Of a stretch of 64,000 nt of DNA, positions 1 to 7,813 are shown in pieces. The position numbers and the translations under genes are program-made. Under the pieces are notes generated by a model. The model saw nothing but the letters and a program-made list of their open reading frames with translations, did no database searches and was not told where the DNA came from. The stretch covers positions 384,975-448,974 of the forward strand of contig NZ_JAIHON010000008.1 of NCBI RefSeq assembly GCF_021173675.1. The letters run 5' to 3'. Source of the stretch: Streptomyces lincolnensis (lineage in GTDB: Bacteria > Actinomycetota > Actinomycetes > Streptomycetales > Streptomycetaceae). The stretch's first letter is position 1, and each line of letters opens with the position of its first letter.

Positions 1-903
1 GCGGCCACCACCGTGACCGACGGGATCAAGGAGCTCAAGGACGTCGTGACGGTCACGCCGGCGACGTTCAACAAGGCCGGCGACACCGCGACGATCACCG
101 TCATCCCGGACTCCAAGCCGTCCTCGACCCAGACCGAGGACCTGGTGCACGCCATCCGGGACAAGGGCGCCGACGTCAAGGCCGACACCGGCGCGGAGGT
201 CCTGGTCACCGGCACCACCGCGATGAACATCGACTTCTCGCAGAAGCTCAACGACGCCCTGATCCCGTATCTGGGCCTGGTCGTCGGCCTCGCCTTCCTG
301 CTCCTGATCGTGGTCTTCCGCTCGATCCTGGTCCCGCTGAAGGCGGCCCTGGGCTTCCTGCTCTCGGTGCTCGCCGCGCTCGGCGCCGTGGTCGCGGTCT
401 TCCAGTGGGGCTGGCTGGCCGGCCTGATCGGCGTCGAGGAGACCGGCCCGATCATGTCGATGATGCCGATCTTCATGGTGGGCGTGGTCTTCGGCCTCGC
501 GATGGACTACGAGGTCTTCCTCGTGACCCGGATGCGGGAGGCCTACGTCCACGGCGAGTCCCCGAGCCAGGCCGTGGTGACCGGGTTCAAGCACAGCGCC
601 CGGGTCGTGGTCGCCGCCGCGGTCATCATGATGGCCGTCTTCGGAGGCTTCATCAGCTCCGGCGAGTCCATGATCAAGATGATCGGCTTCGGCCTCGCGA
701 TCGCCGTCTTCTTCGACGCGTTCGTCGTCCGCATGGCGATCGTCCCGGCCGTCCTGGCCCTGCTGGGCAAGAAGGCCTGGTGGCTGCCGAAGTGGCTGGA
801 CCGCGCCCTGCCGAACGTCGACGTCGAGGGCGAGGGCCTGCGGGCGATGGACGACGACAAGGACGTGGACCCGGACGAGGACCGGGAACTGGTCCGCGTG
901 TAA
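1..903 (+). CDS. MMPL-family membrane transporter, C-terminal part (5' end outside window)
   Basis: The frame is open from base 1, so only about the last 300 residues of an RND/MMPL exporter are present. After an extracytoplasmic stretch come five to six hydrophobic segments between about residues 80 and 260. They include GLAMDYEVFLVTRMREAY, the conserved Asp-Tyr region of the second transmembrane block used for proton coupling in MmpL proteins. The chain ends in an acidic cytoplasmic tail. MMPL proteins export lipids or small hydrophobic compounds; the substrate here cannot be told. The MarR gene that converges on it at 984 is a plausible regulator, but that is inference only. Confidence 0.9.
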   Translation, partial: AATTVTDGIKELKDVVTVTPATFNKAGDTATITVIPDSKPSSTQTEDLVHAIRDKGADVKADTGAEVLVTGTTAMNIDFSQKLNDALIPYLGLVVGLAFLLLIVVFRSILVPLKAALGFLLSVLAALGAVVAVFQWGWLAGLIGVEETGPIMSMMPIFMVGVVFGLAMDYEVFLVTRMREAYVHGESPSQAVVTGFKHSARVVVAAAVIMMAVFGGFISSGESMIKMIGFGLAIAVFFDAFVVRMAIVPAVLALLGKKAWWLPKWLDRALPNVDVEGEGLRAMDDDKDVDPDEDRELVRV

Positions 904-938
904 TACAGGTTCTGACGTACGACACCTGAGCAGGACCG

Positions 939-977
939 GCCGGTGAGGGCTCCGTGGGGACGGGCGCCTTCACCGGC
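939..977. terminator. Hairpin between converging genes
   Basis: GCCGGTGA at 939-946 pairs perfectly with TCACCGGC at 970-977, in the 80-bp gap between the stop of the MMPL gene and the stop of the converging MarR gene. There is no T-tract, as is common for high-GC actinobacterial terminators. The bidirectional role is inferred from position. Confidence 0.45.
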
Positions 978-983
978 TTCTTC

Positions 984-1442
984 CTATTCCGGGCCCATGG
1001 GTACGTCGAGGAGAGCGGTCAGGGTCCGCCGGAACTCCTCGGTGCGCGGACCGTCCAGGCCGCCCAGCGGGCCGAGCAGCCGGTCCAGCAGCACCTGTAC
1101 GGCGTCGATGGCGGGCCGCACGGCCGCGCGCCCGGCGTCGGTGAGAGCGAGCCGTACGACCCGGGTGTCCTCGCTGTCCCGGGCACGGCGGACCAGCCCC
1201 GCCGCCTCCAGGGAGCGGGCCAGCTTCGACACGTACAGCGGCTCCAGGCCCGTGAAGTCGGCGAGCTCCCGCTGACTCGGACGCGTACCGGAGCGTTCCA
1301 TCCCGGAGAGCGAGGCCAGCAGCACGTACTGGGCGTGGGTCAGGTCCAGCGGCGCCAGCGCCTGGTCCATGGCGGTACGCCAGCGGTTGGAGAGCAGCCA
1401 GACCAGGTGGCCGGGGGTGGCGTTCCTCAGTGCGTCACTCAC
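984..1442 (-). CDS. MarR-family transcriptional regulator
   Basis: A 152-residue protein of usual MarR length starting at GTG 1442. The winged helix is visible: a recognition-helix region SQRELADFTGLEPLYVSKLA, followed by the wing with the typical R-D-xx-D-x-R pattern (RARDSEDTRVVRLALT). N- and C-terminal helices would form the dimer interface. No cysteine is placed as in OhrR, so sensing is unknown. It is transcribed divergently from the isochorismatase-type gene at 1521 and converges on the MMPL transporter; either is a candidate target. The ligand is unknown. Confidence 0.88.
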   Translation of the reverse strand: MSDALRNATPGHLVWLLSNRWRTAMDQALAPLDLTHAQYVLLASLSGMERSGTRPSQRELADFTGLEPLYVSKLARSLEAAGLVRRARDSEDTRVVRLALTDAGRAAVRPAIDAVQVLLDRLLGPLGGLDGPRTEEFRRTLTALLDVPMGPE

Positions 1443-1507
1443 GACAGGTACCGTACATGGCTACTAATTCGTGCTGCGGCATCGGTGTGACTGTCAGTGC
1501 CGTCGTC

Positions 1508-1520
1508 TAGCGTGACGACC
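1508..1520 (+). promoter_or_regulatory. -10 hexamer of a leaderless transcript (hydrolase at 1521)
   Basis: TAGCGT at 1508-1513 lies 7 nt before ATG 1521, the geometry expected when transcription starts at the A of the start codon. No ribosome-binding site precedes this ATG. Confidence 0.55.
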
Positions 1521-2081
1521 ATGACCACACTCCCCGAACGGCCCCGTACCGCACTGCTCGTGATCGACGTGCAGAACGACGTCGTCGCCGGGGCGCACCG
1601 GCGGGACGAGGTCGTCGCCGCCATCGGCTCGCTCGTGGACCGGGCCCGCGAGGAGGGCGTCCCGGTCGTCTGGGTCCAGCACTCCGACGAGGAACTGACG
1701 AAGGGCAGTGAGGGGTGGGCGTACGTCCCCGAGCTGACCCGCCGGGACACCGAGCCGCTGGTGCACAAGTCCTACGGCGACTCCTTCGAGGACACCGAAC
1801 TGGAAGCCGTCCTGGCCGGCGCCGGGGTGGGACACCTGGTGGTGACCGGCGCGGAGACGGACGCCTGCATACGCTCCACGCTCCACGGCGCGTTCGTCCG
1901 CGGCTACGACGTCACGCTCGTCGGCGACGCCCACACCGCCTCGGACAAGAGCGCGTGGGGCGCCCCGCCGACCGAGCAGGTCGTCGCCCACACCAACCTG
2001 TACTGGACGTGGCAGTCCGCGCCCGGCCGCAGCGCCGCGGTGACCGGGGCCGCGGACGTGGTGTTCACGTCGGGGACGTGA
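1521..2081 (+). CDS. Isochorismatase-family cysteine hydrolase
   Basis: A 186-residue alpha/beta hydrolase of the isochorismatase/nicotinamidase superfamily. The catalytic triad can be placed: Asp16 in ALLVIDVQND, Lys83 in PLVHKSYGD and Cys116 in GAETDACIRSTLHGA. Members hydrolyse amides or vinyl ethers such as nicotinamide, N-carbamoyl compounds or isochorismate; the substrate cannot be told. I placed the start at ATG 1521 rather than ATG 1497 because TAGCGT sits 7 nt upstream, as for a leaderless mRNA, and the family fold starts right there. The last 17 bp overlap the converging GNAT gene. Confidence 0.88.
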   Translation: MTTLPERPRTALLVIDVQNDVVAGAHRRDEVVAAIGSLVDRAREEGVPVVWVQHSDEELTKGSEGWAYVPELTRRDTEPLVHKSYGDSFEDTELEAVLAGAGVGHLVVTGAETDACIRSTLHGAFVRGYDVTLVGDAHTASDKSAWGAPPTEQVVAHTNLYWTWQSAPGRSAAVTGAADVVFTSGT

Positions 2082-2703
2082 ACCGGGCCGTGGACCGGCC
2101 CAGGTAGGCGACCACCGGCCCGGCGTCCGGCACGTCGATCTCGTGGAAACCGAGCCGGTCGTAGAACGCCCGGGCGGGGGTGTTGGCGGTGACCATGGAC
2201 AGGTGCACGGCCGGGACGCCCGCGTGGTGCAGGGCGTCGAGGAAGGTGTGCAGCAGTTCCCGGCCGTGGCCGCGGCCCTGCCACTCGGGCAGCAGGTCGA
2301 TGTGCAGATGGGCGGGGTAGGCGGCCACCTCCGGCACGAGCATCCGCTCGGGGTGGTGCAGCAGGGGCACGATGTCCGCGTCCGGCGTGCCCGGCGGCGC
2401 GCTGTCCTCGGGGTAGCGGTCCGCGACCCGCGGCAGCCACTTCGTCCGGAAGTCCTCGACGAAACGGGGCGTGTCCGCGGTGCCCAGGACATAGCCGACG
2501 GCCTGTCCCCGGCCGTCGTCCAGCACGAAGGCCAGCTCCGGTTCCAGGTGCGCGTACGGCGCGGCGAAGGTCACCGGGAAGATGCCGGGGTCCGCGTAGA
2601 CGGGCCGGCTGTCCCGGCCGGCGTGCGCGGTGCGCACACAGATGTCGTCGAGGGCGTCCCGGTCCCCGGGACGGTAGGGGCGTACGGCAGGCGTAGGGGT
2701 CAC
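2065..2703 (-). CDS. GNAT-family N-acetyltransferase
   Basis: About 212 residues with a GNAT acetyl-CoA site near the C-terminus: LPEWQGRGHGRELLHTFLDAL (the R/Q-xx-G-x-G/A loop), then the usual NTPARAFYDRLGFHEI segment. The N-terminal half has an O-GlcNAcase-linked-acetyltransferase feel, with a long VYADPGIFPVTFAAPYA insertion. The substrate is unknown. Start: GTG 2703 leaves room for the promoter of the divergent SDR gene. An in-frame ATG at 2724 overlaps the SDR start codon by 2 bp and would put each promoter inside the other gene, so I consider it less likely. Confidence 0.82.
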   Translation of the reverse strand: MTPTPAVRPYRPGDRDALDDICVRTAHAGRDSRPVYADPGIFPVTFAAPYAHLEPELAFVLDDGRGQAVGYVLGTADTPRFVEDFRTKWLPRVADRYPEDSAPPGTPDADIVPLLHHPERMLVPEVAAYPAHLHIDLLPEWQGRGHGRELLHTFLDALHHAGVPAVHLSMVTANTPARAFYDRLGFHEIDVPDAGPVVAYLGRSTARFTSPT

Positions 2704-2709
2704 ACGATC

Positions 2710-2722
2710 TAGTGTTGCGGAC
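2710..2722 (+). promoter_or_regulatory. -10 hexamer of a leaderless transcript (SDR at 2723)
   Basis: TAGTGT at 2710-2715 is separated from ATG 2723 by exactly 7 nt, with no Shine-Dalgarno sequence between. This is the same spacing as at 1508 and 4319. Confidence 0.55.
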
Positions 2723-3502
2723 ATGACCTCGCAGACCTACCTCTCCGACCTGTTCTCTCTCGACGGCCGGGTGGCCGTGGTGACGGGCGGCAGTTCCGGT
2801 ATCGGCCGGGCCGTCGCCGGGGCGCTCGCGCGGGCGGGGGCGAGCGTGGTGGTCGTGGCCCGCCGGGAGAAGGAACTGACGGCCACGGTCGAGGAGTTGA
2901 CGGCACAGGGCTGCCGGGCGGCCTGGGTGAGCGCCGACCTGGGCACCCGCGAGGGCGTGCGCACGGCGGCGGAGGGCGCGGTCGAGGCCTTCGGTGAGCC
3001 CGACATCCTCGTCAACAGCGCCGGGATCAACCTCCGGCCGCCGCTGGGGGAGTTGGGCGACGACGTCTGGGACCTCACCATGGCCGTGAACCTGGAGGCG
3101 CCACACCTGCTGGGCCAGCGCTTCGGCCCCGGCATGGCCGAGCGCGGCTACGGCCGCATCATCCACGTCACCTCGCAGCAGGCCCACCGCGCCTTCGTCC
3201 AGAGCGGTGCCTACGGCGTCTCCAAGGGCGCCCTGGAATCCCTGGCCCGCTCCCAGGCCGAGGCCTGGTCCCCGTACGGCGTCACCTGCAACACCCTGGT
3301 CCCCGGCTTCGTCATGACCCCCCTCAACACCCGCCTGTCCTCCGACCCGGAGAAGGTCGCCGCCCTCGCCGCCCGCACGATGACCGGCCGCAACGGCCTC
3401 GCCGAGGACTTCGAGGGAGCGGCGGTCTTCCTGGCGAGCCGGGCCTCCGCCTACGTCACGGGCCAGTCGATCTTCGTGGACGGCGGGTTCTCCGTTCACT
3501 AG
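2723..3502 (+). CDS. Short-chain dehydrogenase/reductase (SDR)
   Basis: A 259-residue classical SDR. The NAD(P) loop is TGGSSGIGRAV (about residues 19-29), the NSAG motif appears as LVNSAGI, and the catalytic segment ends in YGVSK (Tyr-xxx-Lys) after a Ser-containing strand (VTSQQAH). A C-terminal VFVDGG-type end (IFVDGGFSVH) is typical of FabG-like, gluconate 5-dehydrogenase-like or 2-deoxygluconate dehydrogenase-like SDRs. An Arg (VVARREKE) after the second strand suggests NADP preference. The substrate is not determinable. The gene stands alone between two GNAT genes. Confidence 0.9.
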   Translation: MTSQTYLSDLFSLDGRVAVVTGGSSGIGRAVAGALARAGASVVVVARREKELTATVEELTAQGCRAAWVSADLGTREGVRTAAEGAVEAFGEPDILVNSAGINLRPPLGELGDDVWDLTMAVNLEAPHLLGQRFGPGMAERGYGRIIHVTSQQAHRAFVQSGAYGVSKGALESLARSQAEAWSPYGVTCNTLVPGFVMTPLNTRLSSDPEKVAALAARTMTGRNGLAEDFEGAAVFLASRASAYVTGQSIFVDGGFSVH

Positions 3503-3538
3503 AGCGACCTGCCGTCGGGCGTCCCGCCCTTGGGCGCG

Positions 3539-4243
3539 TCACCGCACCCACACCCGCAGCGCCCCCAGCTCCTCGAACCCCTGCTCCACCGCGGCCGCCA
3601 ACGCGTCCCCGTGCTCGTAGCCGACGACCGGCAGCGCGGGGAACAGCGACTCCACCGCCTCCAGTACGACAGCCCACGCCACCCCGGCCTCCGACTCCCC
3701 CTCGCGCGCGAAGACGTTGGAGATGCCCACCACCCGCTCACTCCGACTGGCGACCGCCCCCGCGACCACGCGCCCGTCCCCGGCCAGCCCGGAGAGGACG
3801 AACGTCTCCGGTTCCCGCAGCAGTTCGGCCCGAAAGAGCCCCGTGTCGTCACCCCAGGCCGCCGCCCAGTCCCGCAGCGCGCCCGCGTCCACCGCCACCT
3901 CCCAGGAAAGCCCCGACGGACGCACGGGCACCTCGGCCGCCCGATGGATCCACCGAGCCTCGAACAGCACCCCGAACCCGGCCCCCGACAGATCCAGGTC
4001 GGCGAAGCTGTCCTTCACGGAAGCCCCCGGCGCCGCGTCGATCCGCGCCACCACCGCCCCCGCGTCCACCCCCGGCTCCAGCGTCACCGCATCCGGGTAG
4101 TACAACGGCGTACGCCCGGCCGCGGCCCAGGCCCCCGCCGTGAACTCCCCCTCCACACCGTGCGATCGGCTCATCGCCGCACACCACTCGGCGTTGTTGC
4201 GCGCGGCGGCCCGGACCAGGAGTTCCTGAGATGTCGATGTCAC
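3539..4243 (-). CDS. GNAT-family N-acetyltransferase
   Basis: A 234-residue protein starting at GTG 4243. The C-terminal GNAT core shows AGDGRVVAGAVASRS (strands beta2-3), VVGISNVFARE (beta4) and a degenerate acetyl-CoA loop in EGESEAGVAWAVVLEAVES. The canonical Q/R-xx-G-x-A is weak, so either the cofactor loop is divergent or the protein is a non-catalytic relative. The C-terminus, ALPVVGYEHGDALAAAVEQGFEELGALRVWVR, fits the family's GYE...GF.x.L pattern. Function is unknown. It is a single gene with its own promoter, 36 bp from the converging SDR. Confidence 0.75.
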   Translation of the reverse strand: MTSTSQELLVRAAARNNAEWCAAMSRSHGVEGEFTAGAWAAAGRTPLYYPDAVTLEPGVDAGAVVARIDAAPGASVKDSFADLDLSGAGFGVLFEARWIHRAAEVPVRPSGLSWEVAVDAGALRDWAAAWGDDTGLFRAELLREPETFVLSGLAGDGRVVAGAVASRSERVVGISNVFAREGESEAGVAWAVVLEAVESLFPALPVVGYEHGDALAAAVEQGFEELGALRVWVR

Positions 4244-4318
4244 AACCGCTGATCATGACCCGCCCCGCCCCGGAGGGCGAACGTATTAACCAGGTCGCGT
4301 GTCCCGTACACGCACCGC

Positions 4319-4331
4319 TAGCGTGCCGTGC
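4319..4331 (+). promoter_or_regulatory. -10 hexamer of a leaderless transcript (YbaK at 4332)
   Basis: TAGCGT at 4319-4324 lies 7 nt before ATG 4332 and no ribosome-binding site is present. This supports ATG 4332 over the upstream in-frame ATG 4299. Confidence 0.55.
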
Positions 4332-4847
4332 ATGACGACGACCGACACCACCGGTACCGAAGACTCCGGAGCCCACCCCCGATTCGCCGAGGCACTGAGC
4401 GGGTTGGGGCTGGACGAGCTGCGCGGGCGCGTCCGCCGCTTCCCGGACGCCACCCGGACCGCCGCCGAGGCCGCCGCGGCGATCGGGTGCGAGCTGAGCC
4501 AGATCTGCAAGTCGCTGATCTTCGCGGCGGACGGCGTCCCGGTCCTCGTCCTGATGGACGGCGCGTCCCGGGTCGACCTGGAGCTCGTCCGGCACGAGCT
4601 CGGCGCCGAGAAGGTCACCCGGGCCAAGGCCGACGTCGTACGGGAGACGACCGGGTACGCCATCGGCGGTGTGCCCCCCTTCGGCCACCGGACCAGGACC
4701 CGCGTGCTCGCGGACCGCTCGCTGCTGGCGCACGAGGTCGTGTGGGCCGCGGCCGGCACCCCGTACACCGTGTTCCCCATGGAGCCCAAGGACCTGATCG
4801 CCCACGCGGGCGCCACGCTGGTGGACGTGCGCGAGCGCAGCTCGTGA
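4332..4847 (+). CDS. YbaK/EbsC-family aminoacyl-tRNA deacylase
   Basis: A 171-residue YbaK/ProX-type editing domain. The catalytic Lys is expected in CELSQICKSLIFAADG, and the family's GGVPPFGHRT loop (about residues 112-121) is present, followed by the EVVWAAAGTPYTVFPM end. Such proteins hydrolyse mischarged tRNAs (Cys-, Ala- or Pro-tRNA) in trans in the cytoplasm; which one is edited here is not visible. The gene overlaps the following EamA permease by GTGA, so the two are translationally coupled. Confidence 0.85.
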   Translation: MTTTDTTGTEDSGAHPRFAEALSGLGLDELRGRVRRFPDATRTAAEAAAAIGCELSQICKSLIFAADGVPVLVLMDGASRVDLELVRHELGAEKVTRAKADVVRETTGYAIGGVPPFGHRTRTRVLADRSLLAHEVVWAAAGTPYTVFPMEPKDLIAHAGATLVDVRERSS

Positions 4848-5689
4848 CGCCGCTGGTCACCGCGGCCGTGCTGCTGGCCGCGGTCACCCACGCCAGCTGG
4901 AACGCGATAGCCCACCGCATCACCGACAAGCTCGTCGGGTTCACCCTGATCGCGGGCGGCGGGATGCTGATCGGGCTGGCGGCGGTGCCGTTCGTGCCGT
5001 TCCCGGCGGCGCGGGCGTGGCCGTATCTGATCGGCTCGGCCGTCATCCACATCGCGTACTACCTGCTGCTGATGAAGTCCTTCCGGCTCGGCGACTTCGG
5101 GCAGGCGTACCCGATCGCGCGCGGTACCGCGCCCCTGGTGGTCACCCTGCTCGCCGCGCTCTTCGCGCACGAGGTGCCGGACGGCTGGCAGGCCGCCGGG
5201 ATCGCGGTGTCCTGCGCCGGGCTGACCGGGGTCGCGCTGTGGGGGCTGCGCGGCCGGCGGCCCGACTGGGCGGCGATCGGCGCGGCCCTGGCGACCGGCC
5301 TGACCATCGCGGCGTACACCGTCGTCGACGGGCTGGGCGTCCGCGCCTCCGGTTCCTCCCTCGGGTACATCGCCTGGCTGATGGCGGTGCAGGGCGTGGT
5401 GCTGCCGGCCTACGCGCTGTACCGCTGGCGCGGGCGGTTCGTCGCCGTCCTGCGGCCGTTCGCGGGCATCGGCCTGATCGGTGCCGCCCTCTCCTTCGCC
5501 GCCTACGGCCTGGTCCTGTGGGCGCAGACCAAGGCGGAACTGGCGCCCATCGCCGCCCTGCGCGAGTCGTCCATCATCGTGGGCGCCGCGATCGGGGCCG
5601 TCCTGTTCAAGGAGCGGTTCGGAGCGCCGAGGATCGCGGCGGCGGGGCTGCTGGTGGTCGGCATCGGGCTGATGCTGCACGCGGGGTGA
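4844..5689 (+). CDS. EamA/DMT-superfamily permease
   Basis: A 281-residue integral membrane protein starting at GTG 4844, which overlaps the YbaK stop (GTGA). About ten hydrophobic segments are arranged as two EamA repeats of five. The conserved end of the first repeat is seen in YPIARGTAPLVVTLLAALFAHEVP and that of the second in LRESSIIVGAAIGAVLFKERFG. DMT carriers exchange amino acids or other metabolites; the substrate is unknown. The same frame stays open far upstream, but that part is only the shadow of the YbaK gene. Confidence 0.85.
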   Translation: MTPLVTAAVLLAAVTHASWNAIAHRITDKLVGFTLIAGGGMLIGLAAVPFVPFPAARAWPYLIGSAVIHIAYYLLLMKSFRLGDFGQAYPIARGTAPLVVTLLAALFAHEVPDGWQAAGIAVSCAGLTGVALWGLRGRRPDWAAIGAALATGLTIAAYTVVDGLGVRASGSSLGYIAWLMAVQGVVLPAYALYRWRGRFVAVLRPFAGIGLIGAALSFAAYGLVLWAQTKAELAPIAALRESSIIVGAAIGAVLFKERFGAPRIAAAGLLVVGIGLMLHAG

Positions 5690-5766
5690 CGCGACCTTGG
5701 GTCGCGCCCGTGCATCCGCGGGCCCGTGGGAGCACCCTGGAAGCAGGTGTTCCGGAGGTGATCGTC

Positions 5767-6042
5767 ATGACGCACACCACAGTGGGATGGCACGTCGAGC
5801 TGGAGTTCAAGGAGGACGACCAGCACACCCGGGCGGCGGCGATGGTGCGCCTGCCCGACGGTACGGAGGTACGCACGCAGGGGCACGCGTCCCGCCACCA
5901 CTCCGACCCGAATCAGCCGAGGGTGGGGGAGGAGGTCGCCGCCGCCCGCGCCCTCAACGAACTCGCCATGCAGTTGCTGACCAAGGCGCACGGGGAGATC
6001 GACGCGGCGTCCGGCCGGACGTCCCACCCGATCCACGTGTGA
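5767..6042 (+). CDS. DUF1876 domain-containing small protein
   Basis: A 91-residue cytoplasmic protein with no cysteine, matching the DUF1876 pattern of actinobacteria: WHVELEFKEDDQHTRAAAMVRLPDG, a central GHASRHHSDPNQPRVGEEVAAARAL, then a helix of LNELAMQLLTKA. It resembles a small double-stranded-RNA-binding-like alpha/beta fold, but the function is unknown. The start is fixed by GGAGGTG at 5754-5760, 6 nt before ATG 5767. It lies 77 bp after the EamA gene. A short stem (GCGACC/GGTCGC, about 5691-5705) lies between them and could separate the transcripts. Confidence 0.82.
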   Translation: MTHTTVGWHVELEFKEDDQHTRAAAMVRLPDGTEVRTQGHASRHHSDPNQPRVGEEVAAARALNELAMQLLTKAHGEIDAASGRTSHPIHV

Positions 6043-6057
6043 GCCGCTACAGGGCCG

Positions 6058-7230
6058 CTACAGCGCGGCGCGCACCGCCCTGACCAGCGCCTGCGCCCGT
6101 GGATCCGCCGTCACGGTCTTGCGGAAGCCGTTGGTGACATAGCCGAACGCGACGCCGGTCTCCGGGTCGGCGAAGCCGAGGGAACCGCCCCGGCCCGGGT
6201 GTCCGAACGAGCCCGGGCCGAGGAACGGCGAGGCGCTGCCGTGCAGCATGAAGCCGAGGCCGAAGCGCGTGCCGACCACCAGGACGCGGTCCGGGCCCGC
6301 CGACTCCTCGGTACGGGCCGCGGCCAGCGTCCCGGGCGTGAACAGCGCGGGGACGCCGTCGACCGGGCCGGTCAGCGCCGCGTAGAAGCGGGCCAGCCCG
6401 TCGGCGGTCGCGATGCCGTTGGTGGCGGGCAGGGCCGAGGCGCGGTACGCCGGGGCGTTCTGGTCGGGGAAGGGGGTGATCGCGGCGAAGGCCCGGCGGG
6501 TGAGGGAGGCCGGGTCGTCGTAGGCCTCGGTGACCGACCGCTTGGGGCGCACCCGCAGGTTCGTCCCGCCGGTGGCGGGCTCCGGCGTCTCGATGCGGCC
6601 GACGCGGCCCGCCCGGCCCGCCGCCTCCTCGGCCTCCGGCAGTCCGAGCCACAGCTGAAGGCCCAGCGGCGCGGCGATCTCCGTCGCGATCCACTCGCCC
6701 GTGCGCCGGCCCGTCACCCGCTGCACCAGCTCGTCGAGCATCCAGCCGTAGGTCAGCGCGTGGTAGCCGTGGTCCGTGCCCGGCTCCCAGGCCGGCGCCT
6801 GGGCGGCCACGGCCTGCGGGCCCCTGGCCGGGTCCAGCGCCTCCTCGGGGGTGAGCGGGCGGTCCAGGACCGGCAGCCCGGCCCGGTGGTTCAGCACCTG
6901 CCTGACCAGCACCCGTTCCTTGCCGCGCGCCTTGAACTCCGGCCAGTACGCGGCCACCGGCGCGTCCAGGTCCAGCTCCCCGCGCTGATGCAGCAGCAGC
7001 GGTACGGCGGCGGCGACGCCCTTGGTCGCCGAGCGCACGACCTGCGCGGTGCCCTGCCGCCACGGCTCGGTGCCGTCGATGTCGTGGGTGCCGCCCCACA
7101 GGTCGACCACCTTGCGCCCGTCCCGGTACACGGCGACGGCCGCGCCCCGCTCCCCGAACAGCTCGAAGTTCCGCGCGAACGCGTCCCTGACCGGCTCGAA
7201 GCCCTCGGCCACAGTGCCGTTCACGTCCAC
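6058..7230 (-). CDS. Serine hydrolase of the class C beta-lactamase/EstB family
   Basis: About 390 residues. The nucleophile motif S-x-x-K is in VVRSATKGVAAAVPLLL (around residue 68). The Tyr of the second motif is probably in HGYHALTYGWMLDELVQ, and a late FGHPGRGGSLGFAD supplies the H/K-x-G strand. No signal peptide is apparent, so it is likely cytoplasmic, like EstB esterases, rather than a secreted beta-lactamase. The start is GTG 7230, preceded by AGGAG at 7 nt. A longer frame to 7266 lacks a ribosome-binding site. The natural ester or peptide substrate is unknown. Confidence 0.88.
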   Translation of the reverse strand: MDVNGTVAEGFEPVRDAFARNFELFGERGAAVAVYRDGRKVVDLWGGTHDIDGTEPWRQGTAQVVRSATKGVAAAVPLLLHQRGELDLDAPVAAYWPEFKARGKERVLVRQVLNHRAGLPVLDRPLTPEEALDPARGPQAVAAQAPAWEPGTDHGYHALTYGWMLDELVQRVTGRRTGEWIATEIAAPLGLQLWLGLPEAEEAAGRAGRVGRIETPEPATGGTNLRVRPKRSVTEAYDDPASLTRRAFAAITPFPDQNAPAYRASALPATNGIATADGLARFYAALTGPVDGVPALFTPGTLAAARTEESAGPDRVLVVGTRFGLGFMLHGSASPFLGPGSFGHPGRGGSLGFADPETGVAFGYVTNGFRKTVTADPRAQALVRAVRAAL

Positions 7231-7266
7231 GCCCGTACTCCTCGTCTCGCTGCGGCGACCCCTCAC

Positions 7267-7713
7267 CTACCCAAGCAGGATCGTCACGTCGATGTTCCCT
7301 CGGGTGGCGTTGGAGTACGGGCAGACCGCGTGGGCCGCGTCCACCAGCTTGGCCGCCATGTCCGCGTCGAGGACCGGCAGGGAGACGCTGAGGGCGACCG
7401 CCAGGCCGTAGCCGCGCTGGGCGTTGGGGCCGATGCCGACCTTCGCGGCGACCGTGGAGCCGGACAGGTCGTAGCCCTCCCGGCGGCCGACCATGACGAG
7501 CGCGTTGTGGAAGCAGGCGCTGTAGCCGGCCGCGAAGAGCTGCTCGGGGTTGGTGCCGTTGCCGTCCCCGCCCATCTGCGGCGGCATCGCCACCTTCAGC
7601 TCGATCTGTCCGTCCTGGCTGGTGACATAGCCGTCCCGGCCGCCGTGCGCGGTGGCTTCGGCGACGTACATGATCTTTGTCGGACGGGTGTCGACAGCGG
7701 TGTCGTCAGTCAT
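7267..7713 (-). CDS. ohr: Organic hydroperoxide resistance protein
   Basis: A 148-residue Ohr-type OsmC-fold peroxidase. The two catalytic cysteines are Cys67 in AAGYSACFHNALV and Cys131 in HAVCPYSNATRGNIDV, the strict Ohr (not OsmC) signatures. It reduces organic and fatty-acid hydroperoxides using dihydrolipoyl thiols. It lies about 100 bp downstream of ohrR on the same strand. The gap holds a GC-rich hairpin and a 23-bp inverted repeat just upstream of the start, so induction by OhrR release is expected from known systems. A GGGGGGAG ribosome-binding site precedes ATG 7713. Confidence 0.95.
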   Translation of the reverse strand: MTDDTAVDTRPTKIMYVAEATAHGGRDGYVTSQDGQIELKVAMPPQMGGDGNGTNPEQLFAAGYSACFHNALVMVGRREGYDLSGSTVAAKVGIGPNAQRGYGLAVALSVSLPVLDADMAAKLVDAAHAVCPYSNATRGNIDVTILLG

Positions 7714-7729
7714 GACCGGCTCCCCCCGG

Positions 7730-7752
7730 TGTGCACAAATACATCGTGCACA
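7730..7752 (-). promoter_or_regulatory. Candidate OhrR operator upstream of ohr
   Basis: TGTGCAC at 7730-7736 and GTGCACA at 7746-7752 form a perfect inverted repeat with a 9-bp A/T-rich spacer, ending 17 nt upstream of the ohr start codon. MarR-family dimers bind repeats of this size. Assignment to OhrR is inferred from position. Confidence 0.55.
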
Positions 7753-7772
7753 AGGTACTGGCTGGTAATACG

Positions 7773-7796
7773 GTTGCCGCCACCCGGGGGTGGCAA
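7773..7796 (-). terminator. Hairpin between ohrR and ohr
   Basis: GCCACCC and GGGTGGC pair around a CC centre, with flanking TTGCC/GGCAA extending the stem, about 20-40 nt downstream of the ohrR stop. It could terminate or attenuate the upstream cbiMQO-ohrR message before ohr, or act as a processing site. No T-tract follows. Confidence 0.4.
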
Positions 7797-7813
7797 CCGG
7801 GGGTAACCCGAGG

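Noticed and set aside
2703..2724. Start of the first GNAT gene at ATG 2724
   Set aside because: It would overlap the start codon of the divergent SDR gene and its leaderless promoter. GTG 2703 is more consistent, though not proven.
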